This document shows, piece after piece, positions 1-12,589 of a stretch of 64,000 bases of DNA. Within the stretch, counting starts at the first letter, position 1; each line of letters begins with the position of its first letter. The position numbers and the translations under genes were made by a program. This stretch comes from Pomphorhynchus laevis. Lineage: Eukaryota; Acanthocephala; Palaeacanthocephala; Echinorhynchida; Pomphorhynchidae. The stretch lies in the NCBI GenBank assembly GCA_012934845.2, contig WNNJ02002269.1, positions 1 through 64,000 of the forward strand. The letters are read 5' to 3'. The notes under the pieces were generated by a model. That model worked only from the letters and a program-made list of their open reading frames with translations. It did no database searches and was not told where the DNA came from.

Positions 1-71
1 AACTGAAAAGGACTGTAAGCAATTTAACGATACTAACCTCAAATATTTTACATGAATGACTGATAAGACAG

Positions 72-208
72 TGTGATGAAAATTACCTTACCATTTATAT
101 TGTAAATCTTAACCCTTAATGTTAACTATTTACACTTACTGATTTACTACTTTGTTTTGTAGATATTACTCAATAAAGCTTTTTACAAGCGTATCTGTTT
201 ACACTACA
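72..208 (+). repeat. 5' LTR of the Ty3-type fossil
   Basis: A 137-bp direct repeat matching 3890-4026 at all but about 2 positions. It begins TG and ends CA. An AATAAA polyadenylation signal lies at 172-177. Its length is unusually short for a Ty3 element. Confidence 0.93.
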
Positions 209-209
209 A

Positions 210-224
210 TTTATTGAGTAATAT
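210..224 (+). promoter_or_regulatory. Putative self-priming primer-binding site
   Basis: TTTATTGAGTAATAT starts one base after the 5' LTR. It is the perfect 15-nt reverse complement of LTR positions 163-177 (ATATTACTCAATAAA). This is the arrangement known from Tf1/sushi-type self-priming elements, where the 5' end of the RNA folds back onto the primer site. That reading would place the start of the R region at about 163. The mechanism here is inferred; the complementarity is directly visible. Confidence 0.65.
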
Positions 225-3200
225 TATCTCTATGGCGGAATCTCATCTACGACCAGAGCGTCTGACGATATTACCCGACGATCCTAAAGCGCAGGATCAC
301 TTCCGTCATTGGTCCGTAACGTTCAAAAATTACATTCGAAAGCTGGCAGTAGAGGATGAAGACTCGCAACTATACACGCTATTCAATTTCGTATCGCCAG
401 CAGTGTTTAAGCTCAACAGAACGTGTGCGAACTACACTGATGCCATAAAGTTGCTCAGTGAGCGATATGAGCGACCAGTTAGCCAAGTATACGCCCGACA
501 CGTGCTACGGTGTCGGAAGCGAAGTCCGAATGAAACGTTCGACCAATAGTTATCCGAACTACGTCTGCTGGCAGCGGAATGCAACTTCGAAGCCATGACC
601 GCCGAGAGCTATCACGATGAGACGCTTCTTGACGCCATAATCACCGGAATCTATTCTGATCATATTCGCCAACGATTGCTGGAAAACTCCGAATTGCATT
701 TACAAACAGCATGTACTCAAATTCGGTCTCTCGAATTAGCCGAGTCGAGGGTCAAATCATACGGCGCACCTAACCGGCTTGCATCTGCAGTACATAATGA
801 ATCCGTTGAGGAAACGGTACATCCCAACCACAACTCGACAGCCATAAATGCCGAGCAAGTCGCAGCAGCTGATAAATCAAGTACGTGGGAATGCTACTTC
901 TACAGTGGAAAATTCAAACATACAAGGAAACATTGTCCCGCACGAAATTCGGTATGCAATAAGTGTCAGAAAACAGGACACTTCGCCAAGGTTTGCCGGT
1001 CGGGGCACTGTAACGCTGCATTCCAAAGTAACGGCGGGCTTTGCGGATCAAGCGGCAGCATTGCTACACAAAAGGTATTTGTTAACGGCATTTGCCTAAG
1101 CGCTTTATTTGACACCGGGAGCACATTGAACTTCGTAAGCTCGAATCACATAACACGATTAAATGTGAAAGTGTGGCGTCTGCAATCCAAAATATCAATG
1201 GCATCCTCCGGAATTCAGGTAACTTCAAAAGGTTCGATAACAGTCGACATTCGTATGCAAGGAAAGCTATTTCGTAACGTAAAACTACTGATTCTAGACG
1301 ATCTTTGTTCAGACATCATCCTTGGTATCGACTTTATGAAGAGACATTCCAGCATACAATTTCGATTTCACGGTCAAGAAGAACCAATTTCATTGAGAGT
1401 AATAAACATTGCTGAACCTCCAAAGCTATTTGAGCACTTAAAAGAAAACTATACACCTATTATTACAAAATCTCGAAAACACACACGCGAGAACTATGCG
1501 TTCATACGTAATGAGATAGACAAACTTCTGCGGGAACACATAATTGAGCCGAGCACATCGCCTTGGCGAGCACAAGCATTCGTGACGACTAACCAGCGAA
1601 GAAAGAAACGAATGGTTGTGGAATATTCCAAGACAATAAACCAATATACACATCTCGACGGATATCCACTTCCAAACATAGAGAACCTGATCACGGAAAT
1701 ATCTCAATACAAATTCTTCTCAGCTATTGATCTTGAATCCGCCTATCACCAAGTCGAAATTCAGCCATCCGATCGTCAATATACGGCATTCGAGGCATGC
1801 GGCAAACTTTATCAATTTACAAGGATTCCTTTTGGTTTAACGAACGCGGTAGCATGCTTTCAAAGAATCATGGATAAAATAATCGCGGACAATGATTTGA
1901 CCGACACATACGTCTACCTAGACGACATCACTATATGTGGACGCACAGAAGAGGAGCATGACCGAAATGTAGATCGATTTCTTTCAGTCTGTACATCATT
2001 AAACTTAAAGTTCAACAATGGAAAATGCAAATTCTGTAGAGAAGAAATCAACCTTCTCGGATAACAGATCAAAAATGGTAGCTTCAAACCAGACCCGGAA
2101 CGATTTGAGCCTCTGAAACCCCTGCCAATTCCATCATGTCAGTATGAACTTAAACGAGTGCAAGGTATGTTTGCTTACTATGCGAATTGGATAGCAAACT
2201 TTTCACTCAAAATGGCAAAAATTAAAGTTTCACAGTTTCCCATGAATGATAAGGCAATCGCAGCGTTCGAAGGCATAAAATCGGACATAATGAAGCCGCA
2301 CTATATCACATTGACAACAATAAGCCATTAACTGTCGAAACTGACGCATCCGTGACAACCATATCCGCATCTCTCAACCAAGAAGGAAGACCAGTGGCCT
2401 TTTTCTCTCGGTCGTTGACCAATCCGGAGTTGCGATATTCGGCAATTGAGAAAGAAGCGCATGCTATTGTGGAGTCACTTCGAAAGTGGATACACCACCT
2501 TATCGGACGCCCCTTTACGATTATTACTGATCAAAGGTCCGTATCGTTCATGCTAAACAACAAGAGCAAGAGCCAAATCAAAAATGAGAAGATTAATAGA
2601 TGGCGCCTCGAACTATCAGAGTTCGAATTTAAGATTATCTACAGACCTGGCAAACAAAACCACGTTGCCGACACTTTAACGCGAATCTGCCCAGCAGCGT
2701 CTGATCTAGCCTATCTTAAACAGCTACACGTTGATTAGTGCCATCATGGAATACGACGCTTAACAGCATATGTACGAAAAAACAATCTACCGTTTTCATG
2801 CGACGACGTAAGACTAACTTGCAATAACTGCTTAGTTTGTTCAGAGATAAAACCCCAGTATCCGCATCTAGAAGAATCCCATGTTATAAGGTCGACTCGT
2901 CCATTTGAGCGGCTATCCATGGACTTCAAAGGTCCTTTAACCAACATCAACACAAAGAAATCCTTACCTCCTGGTCGTGGTCGACGAATACAGTCGTTTT
3001 CTATTCGGTTTCCCCTGCAAAGACACCAGTTCACAAACAGTGATTGAGAAGCTTGAACTGCTATTTTCGACGTTCGGCACCCCGGAGTTTATACATTCTG
3101 ATAACGCAACTTGCTTCAGGTCAACCGAGCTGAAACAATACTTACTTTCTCGGAACATATCCTCAAGTCATTCGTCTCCATTCAATCCCAGAGGAAACGG

Positions 3201-3889
3201 ACAAGCGGAACGATTTGTCGGCCAGATTTGGACTACGATACGTCTAGCACTACGCACCCTCAATCTTGGAATAAAAGACTGGGAGAAAGTCCTACAACAC
3301 GCCCTCAACTGCAGTCGTAGCTTACTATGTACAGTCACTAACGAATGTCCACACGATAGGATTTTCAGATACAGCCGACGATGCCTTAAACAAAACCAAC
3401 TCCCGCAATGGCTGACGCATGCGCAGTCCGTGTTAGTGAAAAACCACAACCGAACATCCAAACATTGTCCTAACTTACTGCCAGCCAAACTAGAAAATAT
3501 AAATCCTTATTATTCAACAGTCTCATACCCTAACGGGCAGCATAGAACAGTCTCGAATCGCGATATTGCAAGGTTACCTCAAGAATGCTGCAATAATAAC
3601 ACACCAACGGATGAACTGAACGAACCAACAATAGTAGGTGATCACGACCCATCAATAGAAGACAACCAACAAGACGCGGTGATAACCTGCAAGGAAGATA
3701 TCGAAGCAATAGTGAAAGCCGTCCAAAATACACCAACAAGCGAAACAATGCGCGACAGCGATCATGCCACGACACAGGGAACTTACTTCAATGACAACGA
3801 CAACGATACAGACGCCAGTGGACCGAAGAGACCAATTAGAGCACGACAAGCGCCAAGCTACTTGCAGGATTATCTATGGCGGGGGAGAA

Positions 3890-4026
3890 TGTGATGAAAA
3901 TTACCTTACCATTTATATTGTAAATCTTAACCCTTAATGTTAACTATTTACACTTACTGATTTACTACTTTGTTTTGTAGATATTATTCAATAAAGCTTT
4001 TTACAAGCGTATCTATTTACACTACA
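3890..4026 (+). repeat. 3' LTR of the Ty3-type fossil
   Basis: A 137-bp copy of the repeat at 72-208, starting right after the integrase-side coding region and followed by the target duplication GACAG. Confidence 0.93.
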
Positions 4027-4442
4027 GACAGCTTTAGAGTTAGAGATCAAATATTCCATCAAGGAAACTTCAGTGCCTCAAGCTGCATCAACTGACCCTT
4101 GAGATGGCAGATGCGTGTCAGCTACATTAAAGTCAACTTAAAGAGTTCAATGTTATCAGAACGTACTCTATATTTCTAATTTCACAAGCTTAAAAAATGA
4201 CAAGCAAAGTCGGCACATCAAAAAATTGTTTTGGTCATTATATAATACTTACAATAGATAAAATGCATTGCAGCTTAACAGCTTAAGAACGTTAATGGAA
4301 GGACGTAAGAAAACCGCACGACCGACACAAAACTCAACTACAGGTACAGTGCTCAACACAAGACTACAGCGTCTAAACAACAACCACCTGCGACAACAGT
4401 AAGTCTAAAGAAGACTTCCTATGTGGATTTTGTGCAAACAAA

Positions 4443-4480
4443 TTAATCTGCAACCTCTCACATAAGAGGTTGCAGATTAA
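4443..4480. repeat. Perfect 16-bp hairpin
   Basis: Arms 4443-4458 and 4465-4480 are exact reverse complements around a 6-nt loop (CACATA). Part of the arm (TCTGCAACC) is repeated again just downstream. It lies at the upstream edge of a LINE remnant and may mark a rearranged junction. The rest of 4032-4500 shows no gene. Confidence 0.7.
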
Positions 4481-4499
4481 TCTGCAACCGCTCACTCCG

Positions 4500-6390
4500 T
4501 CTCTCCGTGATTCCTATCTTGCTCTTAGCCGGTTTCATTTTAACCAACTACGTATCAAATGTAACTCCTTATTGCAGCATAAAATCAAAACTTCATTAAA
4601 CTATAAGTCTCTTTGGAATACTTTTAACTAAATCCTTGCTCGCTCCTCTCCGCCGTGCAACATCAATCCCCATGATTATTCGTCATTTCTTCAGACCAAA
4701 GTAAACACGTTGCTCTCTCTCACAACCCTGTCTCCATTCCATCTCACTGCTACTTTTACCTCGTTTTATCCTCCCTGAACTCTTCCATCTTCTCCCTGTC
4801 TCACCTGCCAAAGTATCATCTGTCATCATGTCCTTGCCTAACAAAACCTCAACTGCCGATCCCCTGCCTATCCCGGTACTCAACTTCATATGCTAATTGA
4901 TACCTCATTTCCTCACCACCTTGTTTAACTCGTCCATCCGCAGTCGTATCTTTCCTTCACACTGGAAATCCGCCATCGTTCGTCCCCTCCTTAAGAAACA
5001 ATCGCTCGACCCTTCACTTCCTTCTAGCTATCGCCCCATTTCACTCCTCTCTACTCATTCTAAGCTCTTAGAGCGCTTTATCTTAATACAGATTAAAGTT
5101 TATCTCTTTTAATCCAATTTGTACCCTCTTTTCCAATCCGCTTTCCGCTCTAATCACTCCACAGAAATCACCTGCATAAAAGTTTACAACGACCTACTCA
5201 TATCTCGTGACAAAGCTCTATATAGTGTTCTCATATCCCTCGACATCTCCTCCGCCTTCGACATCTTCTAACTCCATCTTCCTTTCTCGCTTTCGTTATG
5301 ATTACGGCTTTTCTTTCTCCTTTGTAGCATGGTTTGCCTCATATCTATCCAACCGTTCTTTTCGCGTTTGTTCAAATTCATCATCCTCCCTTTCCATCGC
5401 TATTTTATGCGGGGACCCACAAGGTTCAATCCTAGGTCGCCTGCTTTTCTCTCTCTACTTGATTATCTCTCTTCTTTTATCAAACCTTACTCCTTTAACG
5501 TCATGCAATACGCCGATGCCATCTTCATATATGCTCATGCACTCGCACATCGCATACACGATATCGCAATTTCTGCCTCCAACTGTCTTGCTTCTATCTA
5601 CAAACGTCTATCCCATCTTCGTCACGTTCTAAAACCAGACAGGTCCAAAATAATGTGGATCCTCCCGGTCAACCTTACATATCTCCTCCCCCGTATATTT
5701 TGCCTCATCAATCAGCCCCATAGTTCACAATCTCACTGTCTTAGGATTCTATTTTGATGATCACCTTTCCCTTAAACTCTTCGTCCGTGACAACGTCCGC
5801 TCTTCTCACTTAATTCTCTGTGACATCCGCCGTAACCGCCACCTTATCGGGGGACGGTTAGGTCTTTTCCCTGAAATCGATTACTACGTCAGTATTCACG
5901 CCAATTCTACAAAATCCATCATCCTACCCCTACAACGCATCATCAATATTGCCGTTCGAGTGCTCCTACGTCTCCGTCGCTTTGACCGAACATCTACCTT
6001 GCCCAACTCTCTTGGACCACCATCCACATCCGCATACAATTCCCCCTTCTTATCGTAATTTTCCGTCTCATCGATGTCGGCTCCCCATTGTTAATCAACC
6101 TCCATTTCTTAAATGACACTCGTCCCACCTGTTTATCACTGCGTTCGCGTAATTCGCTCTTACTTTACGTTCCCAATTTCTATAACAACTATGGTCTCCG
6201 ATCCTAACTCGCCGCTGCCCCACTCGCCTGAAATCAGATCCCTCTCGACGTCCCCCGCGCTCTCTCCTTTATTACATTCAAATATCGTCTCCGTACCCAC
6301 CTTCTGGACACATGATTTAGATTTTTTCGTGGTCATGTAAGCGTGCACCGGCAAGCACTTGCCATGTAACAATAAATCTGTTCTTTTTTC
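4500..6390 (+). mobile_element. Decayed LINE, APE-type (CR1/Jockey-like RT)
   Basis: Reverse-transcriptase blocks are spread over several frames. A block near 4.95-5.1 kb reads FPSHWKSAIVRPLLKK followed by SSYRPISLLS. A block near 5.4 kb contains PQGSILG, and one near 5.5 kb contains MQYADAIFIYAH, a damaged YADD site. The order is right for an APE-clade LINE RT, but there are many stops and frameshifts, so it is dead. The 5' endonuclease is not seen. The 3' end (6270-6390, with an AATAAA at about 6370) matches 11360-11480, which supports 6390 as near the true 3' terminus. The CR1/Jockey clade assignment is a judgement from motif wording only. Confidence 0.8.
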
Positions 6391-7545
6391 AAAGGAACTC
6401 TCAAAAATGCAAATTTCTGAAAACAAATGCTGAACGCAAGGTAAGTATACGTTTGACTTCCAAGCAAAGAGTGGGATCTCTACATTGTACCAAAACTGGC
6501 GAACCTTATCTGTATTGATTTATTGAAGCCATTAGAAAGGAATAAATTATTTGTCAAGTTTCTGAGAAAATTCTCGGATAAGTATAAAGGAAGAGTGATC
6601 ATTAATTCTATAAAATACTTGGAAACAGGGATCAGAATCTTCTGCTCCTCTAGTTTACGAATGAATACTTGGACTTCTTCGAAAAAAACTTATATATTCA
6701 GGTTCAGTCTCGTTTAGACCGATACAAGCAACTCTAAAAATTTCAACCATCCCAACATTTCTTTCTGATGCAGATATCATTGCACTTTAAAGGAACTATC
6801 GTGTTAAGAACATACGTCTCATCAAAGGGAAAAATGTCCACCCTATTCCGGTGACATTTTGTCATACGTTGGTAGGCGAGGCTTTATGCTTCACCAAATC
6901 AGCATGTAACCCCTTTATGGGGCATAATTTATCATTTTCACTAATAGACACTGATTCATCGACATACCCCCATTGAAACAGATGCCATCAATGGGAGAAT
7001 TGGGAGTCTGATTGTAGTCTCCCATGTACTTATGGTGTATGTGGGAATCATGAAGAGCATTAAGTGAGATGTGTAAAGGGTCCACATTGCTCAAATTGCG
7101 TGGAGAACACTCCGCATGGTCTTGCAATTGTAGCGTTTTCAAAGCATATAATAGGAGACTGTGTTACTCAAAGAAAACCGGCAAACTTCGCAGATGCATG
7201 TACGTCGCAAAATACATTTAACAACAAATTGACCGGCATAGATATCCTTAAATCATTGATTCCAAGCATCAAGCTGCTATGGCTTAAATGGATGGGATGA
7301 TTAAGGGTCTGGTGTCTAAGTTTTATGAGATTTTGCACCCTACTTCATCCGCCAAAACCACTACCAGAAAAGGCCCAAAATCGAAGAATATGTCTTGTTC
7401 ATTACAGAGCTTAGGTGCTCTCAAGCTAGCGAGAAATAATCAATTATGGGAAGTGGCGGACACCTCAAAGGGAGATAAATACAATGCCCGTGGGTAAGTG
7501 TTCTGCCTTTCCTCCTTTGGTTCCGACTAGGTGTTGGCCGTCTCA

Positions 7546-7569
7546 CTTAAGACGGTTTACCGTCTTAAG
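7546..7569. repeat. Short perfect palindrome
   Basis: CTTAAGACGGT and ACCGTCTTAAG are exact inverse arms separated by two bases, inside the LINE remnant just before its endonuclease part. Confidence 0.7.
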
Positions 7570-7599
7570 AACGGTAAACGCATCAGCATAGCCAATTTC

Positions 7600-8425
7600 T
7601 ACATTCGGTCATGGAAGATTCACAAGAATCGTGATCTCCTGGACTAATTTGTAGGTAGCGGCTACGACATGATACTTGGTGACTTCAACGACATAACTGG
7701 TCGTTGGATTAATGCATCAATCCGCATATCCCGGATCGACAATCTAATTCATAAACCACCTTCCCCCACCTTTCATTGCTCTACAACAAATTCTCTCCTC
7801 GACTTACTGCTACTACACAAGAGGTGGTTGTTGAAACTCAACTGCACTGATCAGTCGCGCCAACATCAGACCACCTCTCATGAATTTATTCGCTGACGAA
7901 TAGAAGACAATACGTTGTTTAGAAGGAGGTTTCACTTGATTCTATCAGAGTGGTTTTCTTTCAGGCAGCTATCCAAGTCTTCCCTAGAATTGGTAATGAG
8001 AGCATGTTGCATGTTTACAATGTTTACATCCGGCATGGGGAGAATTACAAGAACCGTGACATCACCGTATTATAAGTAGCGGCTATGACATGTTACTTGG
8101 TGAATTTAACGACAGAACCGGTCGTTGAATTAATGCTGCAATCCCAGAGCCAGGAACGAATATCTTATACAAAAATCACCTACCCCTACCTTTCATTGCT
8201 CTACAACAAATTCACTCCTCGACATATTTCTGGTACATAAGATCTGGCTTTAAAAACCCATCTACACTGAGCAGTCTAGCCAACACTAACCACCTATCAT
8301 TACATAATACGCTGGTGACTAAAGGAAGATGCGTTACTATTAAGGACATTTCACTTTGATCCTATTAAGTGGCCTTCTTTCAGGCAGCTATTCAAGTCTT
8401 CCTCGGGATAGTGAATGATAGTTTG
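7600..8425 (+). repeat. Tandem duplication of a LINE endonuclease segment
   Basis: Two diverged copies of one segment are offset by about 421 bp: GTAGCGGCTA at 7655 and 8076 begins a shared stretch running through the GDFND motif to a shared CTTTCAGGCAGCTAT block near 7955 and 8375. A third, internally deleted version lies at 21490-21946. Confidence 0.75.
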
Positions 8426-9860
8426 AACGAATTTAATTCCTACCTCTCTTCGCGAGCTACCGGGATCCTTTCGACTACCTTTAAAAGTCGCATTTATGAT
8501 CCTATTCTAACAAAACTCAAGGTCTTAGTGGAAATGCTACACCTTCCCAGTCTTTCTGTTTCCTTTAGGCAGGTGCTTTCGAATGAATACTGAAGTTCTA
8601 GATATATGCTCAACCGAGTATGGACAGGACGAGTATTGCTCGTCTTAATCCCTCTCAGGCTTCTTTCTGGAAGATATTCAAGAAGTTTTTCTGCTAGCAG
8701 GAGAGGGCATCGGGTTGGATTGTCCCGACCTGGGTGACTGAAGTCCCGACCTGGGTGACTTCAGGAGCAGGGACTTATCTGTCACGGATATCCTTAACTC
8801 CTGGGGTCCACTTTCGGACACCACCAAAATTGTCGCTCCACACTCTTCTCGAGTTTGTCAGCTTTTGATAGTCGATCAAAGAATATGTGGCCGTCACAAT
8901 GCTCTTAGCCTCACCATCAGATATAGCCGGCATCAACTGTAGCCGACGTATATTTTTAACAAAGATAAAATCGGTTTCAGGTACCAAATACCTGCGGCGC
9001 ATTTCGATTCGAAATTCCCTCATCTCAATTTATGAAAAAGCGCTTGCGAGTAGAATCCGCAACCATTTAAGTAGGCGTAATTTAATCATGCCGAGTTTTC
9101 ATGGGTTTATGAAAGGTCGCTCGGTCCATTTAGCAATTGATTAAATGCACCAGTTTGTCAGGATAACAGTCATCAGCTTGCTGTGGCTGTTTTTCTTGAC
9201 TTATCTGCTACATTTGACCGCATTTTCATTCTATTTGCTAATTCTTCTCTCAGGACCTTCGTGTTGCCTGCTAGAATTTTGACAGGGTAGAGATATTACT
9301 GTATATCAAGCGCGGTTATTCTATGAAGACGACCATGATGAACGTCAGTTCTTCCCTATTACAGGTGTGCCTTAAGGCTATCCACTTTCTCCTGTCTTAT
9401 ATTTTGCTGAATTTATTATATTTTTAAAAACATTTAAACACGATCAACATATCATGGTATACGCTGATGAAAACATCTACGTCCATCTCATAGACGCAGA
9501 TGCAAAGATGTAGTCTAGAACATCAACCATTTTTTTCAAGATTAAAAAACATGCTACTCGTTTCCAATCTTATTTTGAACACCGAAAACTCGCAGGTGTT
9601 CGTCTTTCATTGCGCTTCTGCCACGAAGAAAAAACTTAAGAGATTAGCATTCTTTAATCTCTCCTCTATTTTGCAATATCAACCACTCTCCACCTTCACG
9701 AGTCGAGTAACATATATGGGGTTCACCATTACGGTAAACTGATCAGTGAAAGCTGACTTGAATAGACTCAAACGTATTTGAAAGAGAACTAGGTGGGCCC
9801 TGAAACGGGCAAAGCATCTGCCTATGAATGGGAAAGCCCAAGTACGCCTTTGAGGTACTT

Positions 9861-11359
9861 AGGCTATCTAGTGATTAGTCTTTTTCTCTAGAGGACGTCC
9901 CCCAGAGCAAAGACTAAGGTCTCTCAATCTCCTCATTTCGAGATTACCAACCATATTCCGCTTCGACTGGACTCTTAGGGGGTGAGAGACCCCGAACGAT
10001 TCAGTCGGAAGGCGGCGCGCTGGTGCGGCTGTGTCTTCAGTTGCCCATTGACCTAAGGCCATAAGGCTTAAGAAAAACAGAAGACAGAAGATGAAGTCAT
10101 GATAAAGACAAAGATTCACCTCCTATACTCTGTTTTTCTATGTTGTTTTTGTCTAGATAGTTATCAGTTGTTGTACTTTTTTAAGAAATTCTTTATTTAT
10201 TTCTAATTTAAGAATATCATGTGATCAAAAAGTTTGTCAAATAATAGCCACTGTAAATATTGTTAATAGAGGCGATAAAAACTAACAAAAACATTCATGA
10301 TGAACAACCATTATTTTCATCGTATTTAAATAAAACTAACTTCAGTAAAGTATTTACTCACTAACAAAGCATGTAATTATGGATCGGGATCAACGAAATA
10401 CGAAATACACTTTTTCAGCGTTTATTTTATTATTACGCTTGTTGGATCGGTTAGGGGGCTCAGATCCCTTTGGACCTGAGGCCATGACAGAGAAAGGAAA
10501 GATGAAGAATAATGAAGTGGAAATTCTGTCATTTTTTATCTGACTTTGTTGTGACCTACCTTTTTTTCTTGCATGCTATATTTTGGTGTATTTAATAGTC
10601 TTCATTTATTTATTATTACATGACAACATTACGATCAAAGCTCAATAGTTGCATCACATAAAACAAAATAACATTAAGTTGCTAAAAAGTATGTTTAAAT
10701 ATTTTTAGCGAACTGCAACCCGCAATCTTCTCATCCAACCGATTCCATCAGTTGATGATTTGACGATTTAACTGCATTTTCTTTGAATGAATAATCCATT
10801 TTCTACACAAATAGAGTGAATGTTAGAAAACCATACAATATGTAGTTGCTCTTTTGTTGTGACTTTTTTACGACGCGCGAGTTTGGAATACTGACTTTTT
10901 ACGTAATTACACAATTCGCGCCTTTTGAGTTTTAACATTCAATAGTAGTTTTAACATTCAATAGGATCTTATGTGATTACATTATACAACATGTGTCTAG
11001 GGTTATGCAAAACATTCCACAAAAGGCACAAATCATGAAAATCCCTAGTGAAGCTCACGCTCTTCATCTGAAACATTTTCAACTAGACATTATATGGAAA
11101 GCTCAGTGCCTCTCGAACAAATTTAGTTCCACGCTGTAATATACATTCCACCTGGAGCTCTTCACGTTTAGTCTTCGGATAAGTACACTGGGATCCATAT
11201 ACTAATTTACTCAAAGTGAAGGCAGAAGCAATAATTCGAAATGATTGTGGGCTCAGTTAATGAAATTTACAAAGAATAAGTCGGGTTGTTAGCTGGGCCT
11301 TAATGCATAGATAATCGGTATGTCGTAGAGATAAGAAATCATCGAAAACCCAATGCCTA
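9861..11359. other. LINE tail and A+T-rich DNA without a recognisable gene
   Basis: A less A+T-rich patch at 9870-10080 probably belongs to the 3' end of the preceding LINE. From about 10.1 to 11.36 kb I see no coding pattern, RNA gene or clear repeat. Confidence 0.5.
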
Positions 11360-11480
11360 GATCTTTAAAACACCTCCTCCGTTCACATCTTGTCGACACA
11401 TGATTAACATTTTTGTTTTGTTGTGGTCATGTAAGCGTGCGCTTGCACGCATTTGCCACGTTAAATAAATCTTCGTTTTT
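11360..11480 (+). mobile_element. LINE 3'-end fragment
   Basis: This matches the 3' end of the LINE at 4.5-6.39 kb: a shared block GTGGTCATGTAAGCGTGC is followed by ...TTGCCA and AATAAATCT at the same spacing, preceded by ACACATGATT in both. It is a 5'-truncated copy, typical of LINE insertion. Confidence 0.75.
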
Positions 11481-11639
11481 ACTTGTTCAACCCGTTTTAA
11501 TCCAAGGAAATATGTAATGTAATTTCGTGAACTTTTTATTCACATGTAGGCACATTTAGATGAATTAATTAATAAATCATTTTAAAGAGCACAATTTCCA
11601 ATACCATTTATATCCATTTACAATTTCACGCAATTATCC

Positions 11640-12075
11640 AAGGATTATATATATCTCCATATCTTAATATCGTCCACATAAAGCAATTAATCAGAACTTA
11701 ATAGGCCAGGAGGAAGATCATTGATGAATATAAGAAATAGTAAAGGTCCTAATACAGATCTTTGCAACACTCCCATATATGTGTTGTGCCATTCCGAACA
11801 AACACTCGTGAACCTGATACGACCTTCCAGTTATAAAATTTTGTATCCAGCGGTCTACATTCGAATCAATTACCAAATCTTGCATTTTGATAATAAGATA
11901 GTCATGACGCATCAAATCAAATGCTTTGGAAAAGTCAAATAAGATAATATCTACATTGGTACCGTGATCAATTAATTCAGCCCATTAATTGAGCCACAAG
12001 TAAAATAGTCACAGTAAAACAGTCCTTACTAAAGACATGTTGATTAACGCACAATAAATGATTAGACTCTAAATA
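11640..12075 (-). mobile_element. LINE reverse-transcriptase fragment
   Basis: Minus-strand blocks read in order ILFDFSKAFDLMRHDYL (motif A), WIQNFITGRSYQV, then GVLQRS and VLGPLLFLIFINDL (motif B), then LYVDDIKIW (motif C, YVDD). This is a CR1/Jockey-like RT with frame breaks. It resembles the RT in the large inverted repeats and the LINE at 48-51 kb. Confidence 0.8.
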
Positions 12076-12135
12076 TTTGCTTATATTTTTTCAATGGTCG
12101 GTTTGATATTTTCCCCGTGTGGTTGTTTGAATTTT

Positions 12136-12588
12136 ATCAGCATCACTGTACACTATAATCAGCGTATGTGGAACTCATCAGCAGTGAGCCCACGCTTACA
12201 TTTCGTGTTTCGGTCCTTTTACTGCTTATGCTGATTCCTTGTCGTCGAAATGCTAGTTTATATTTGGCTTATATACCAAATTACACAATTAGTGTTTTAT
12301 ATTTGGTGTGGGCAGTAACTAATATTCGCGATTCGAATCTACCACGCACCGATTTTTTATTCCGTTCTAGGACGAAATGTTCACTGGACAGTAAACCGTA
12401 AGCTGTCTCTTACTATTGTGAATATTCATTGGTTACACGATTTGTATTCTTTCATCCACGATGAGTTCCACCCACGCTGATTGTAGTAGTGTACAGTGAT
12501 GCTGATAGGATTCCAATAATCACACGAAGATAATATTAAACCAACCACAGAAAGAATACAACTCGTGTAAGCAATGAATATTCACAAT
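12136..12588. repeat. Two interleaved inverted repeats
   Basis: Arm A (12136-12180) is inverted at 12460-12506, and arm B (12415-12453) is inverted at 12550-12588. Each pair is about 39-45 bp with few mismatches. The order A-B-A'-B' is interleaved, not nested. No coding sequence is visible here. Confidence 0.75.
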
Positions 12589-12589
12589 T

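Larger units (their letters stand above)
72..4026 (+). mobile_element. Compact Ty3/gypsy LTR retrotransposon fossil
   Basis: The element is bounded by 137-bp LTRs (TGTGATG...CTACA) and a 5-bp target duplication GACAG at 67-71 and 4027-4031. The parts read in order: gag with CCHC zinc knuckles (about 0.2-1.0 kb), aspartic protease with a DTGS site (near 1.1 kb), reverse transcriptase with a YLDD site (about 1.5-2.1 kb), RNase H (about 2.35-2.7 kb) and integrase with a chromodomain-free tail (about 3.0-3.9 kb). The order protease-RT-RNase H-integrase places it in Ty3/gypsy. The two LTRs differ at only about 2 positions, so the insertion is recent, but the coding part is broken in a few places (about three to five). 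No standard tRNA primer site beginning TGG follows the 5' LTR; see the self-primer entry. Confidence 0.93.
6480..9860 (+). mobile_element. Decayed LINE with ORF1 zinc knuckles, endonuclease and RT
   Basis: Three LINE parts follow in order. At about 6.8-7.25 kb a broken ORF1 carries a run of zinc-knuckle-like motifs (VCGNHEEH, RCVKGPHCSNC, then AWSCNCSVFKAY) as in Jockey/I-type gag-like ORF1. At 7.6-8.4 kb the end of an APE endonuclease appears (MILGDFNDITGRW, then TTNSLLDLLLL), duplicated in tandem. At 8.9-9.5 kb come RT blocks (ISIRNSLISIYEKALASRIR, AVFLDLSATFDR, a damaged YADD as YADEN). All are split over frames. A further fragment of the same family lies at 21490-21946. Confidence 0.8.

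Noticed and set aside
4897-5757. Host gene from the open plus-strand stretches
   Set aside because: They carry LINE reverse-transcriptase motifs split over frames.
11721-11942. Plus-strand open stretch of 73 codons
   Set aside because: It is the antisense of the minus-strand LINE RT, whose motifs explain the region.
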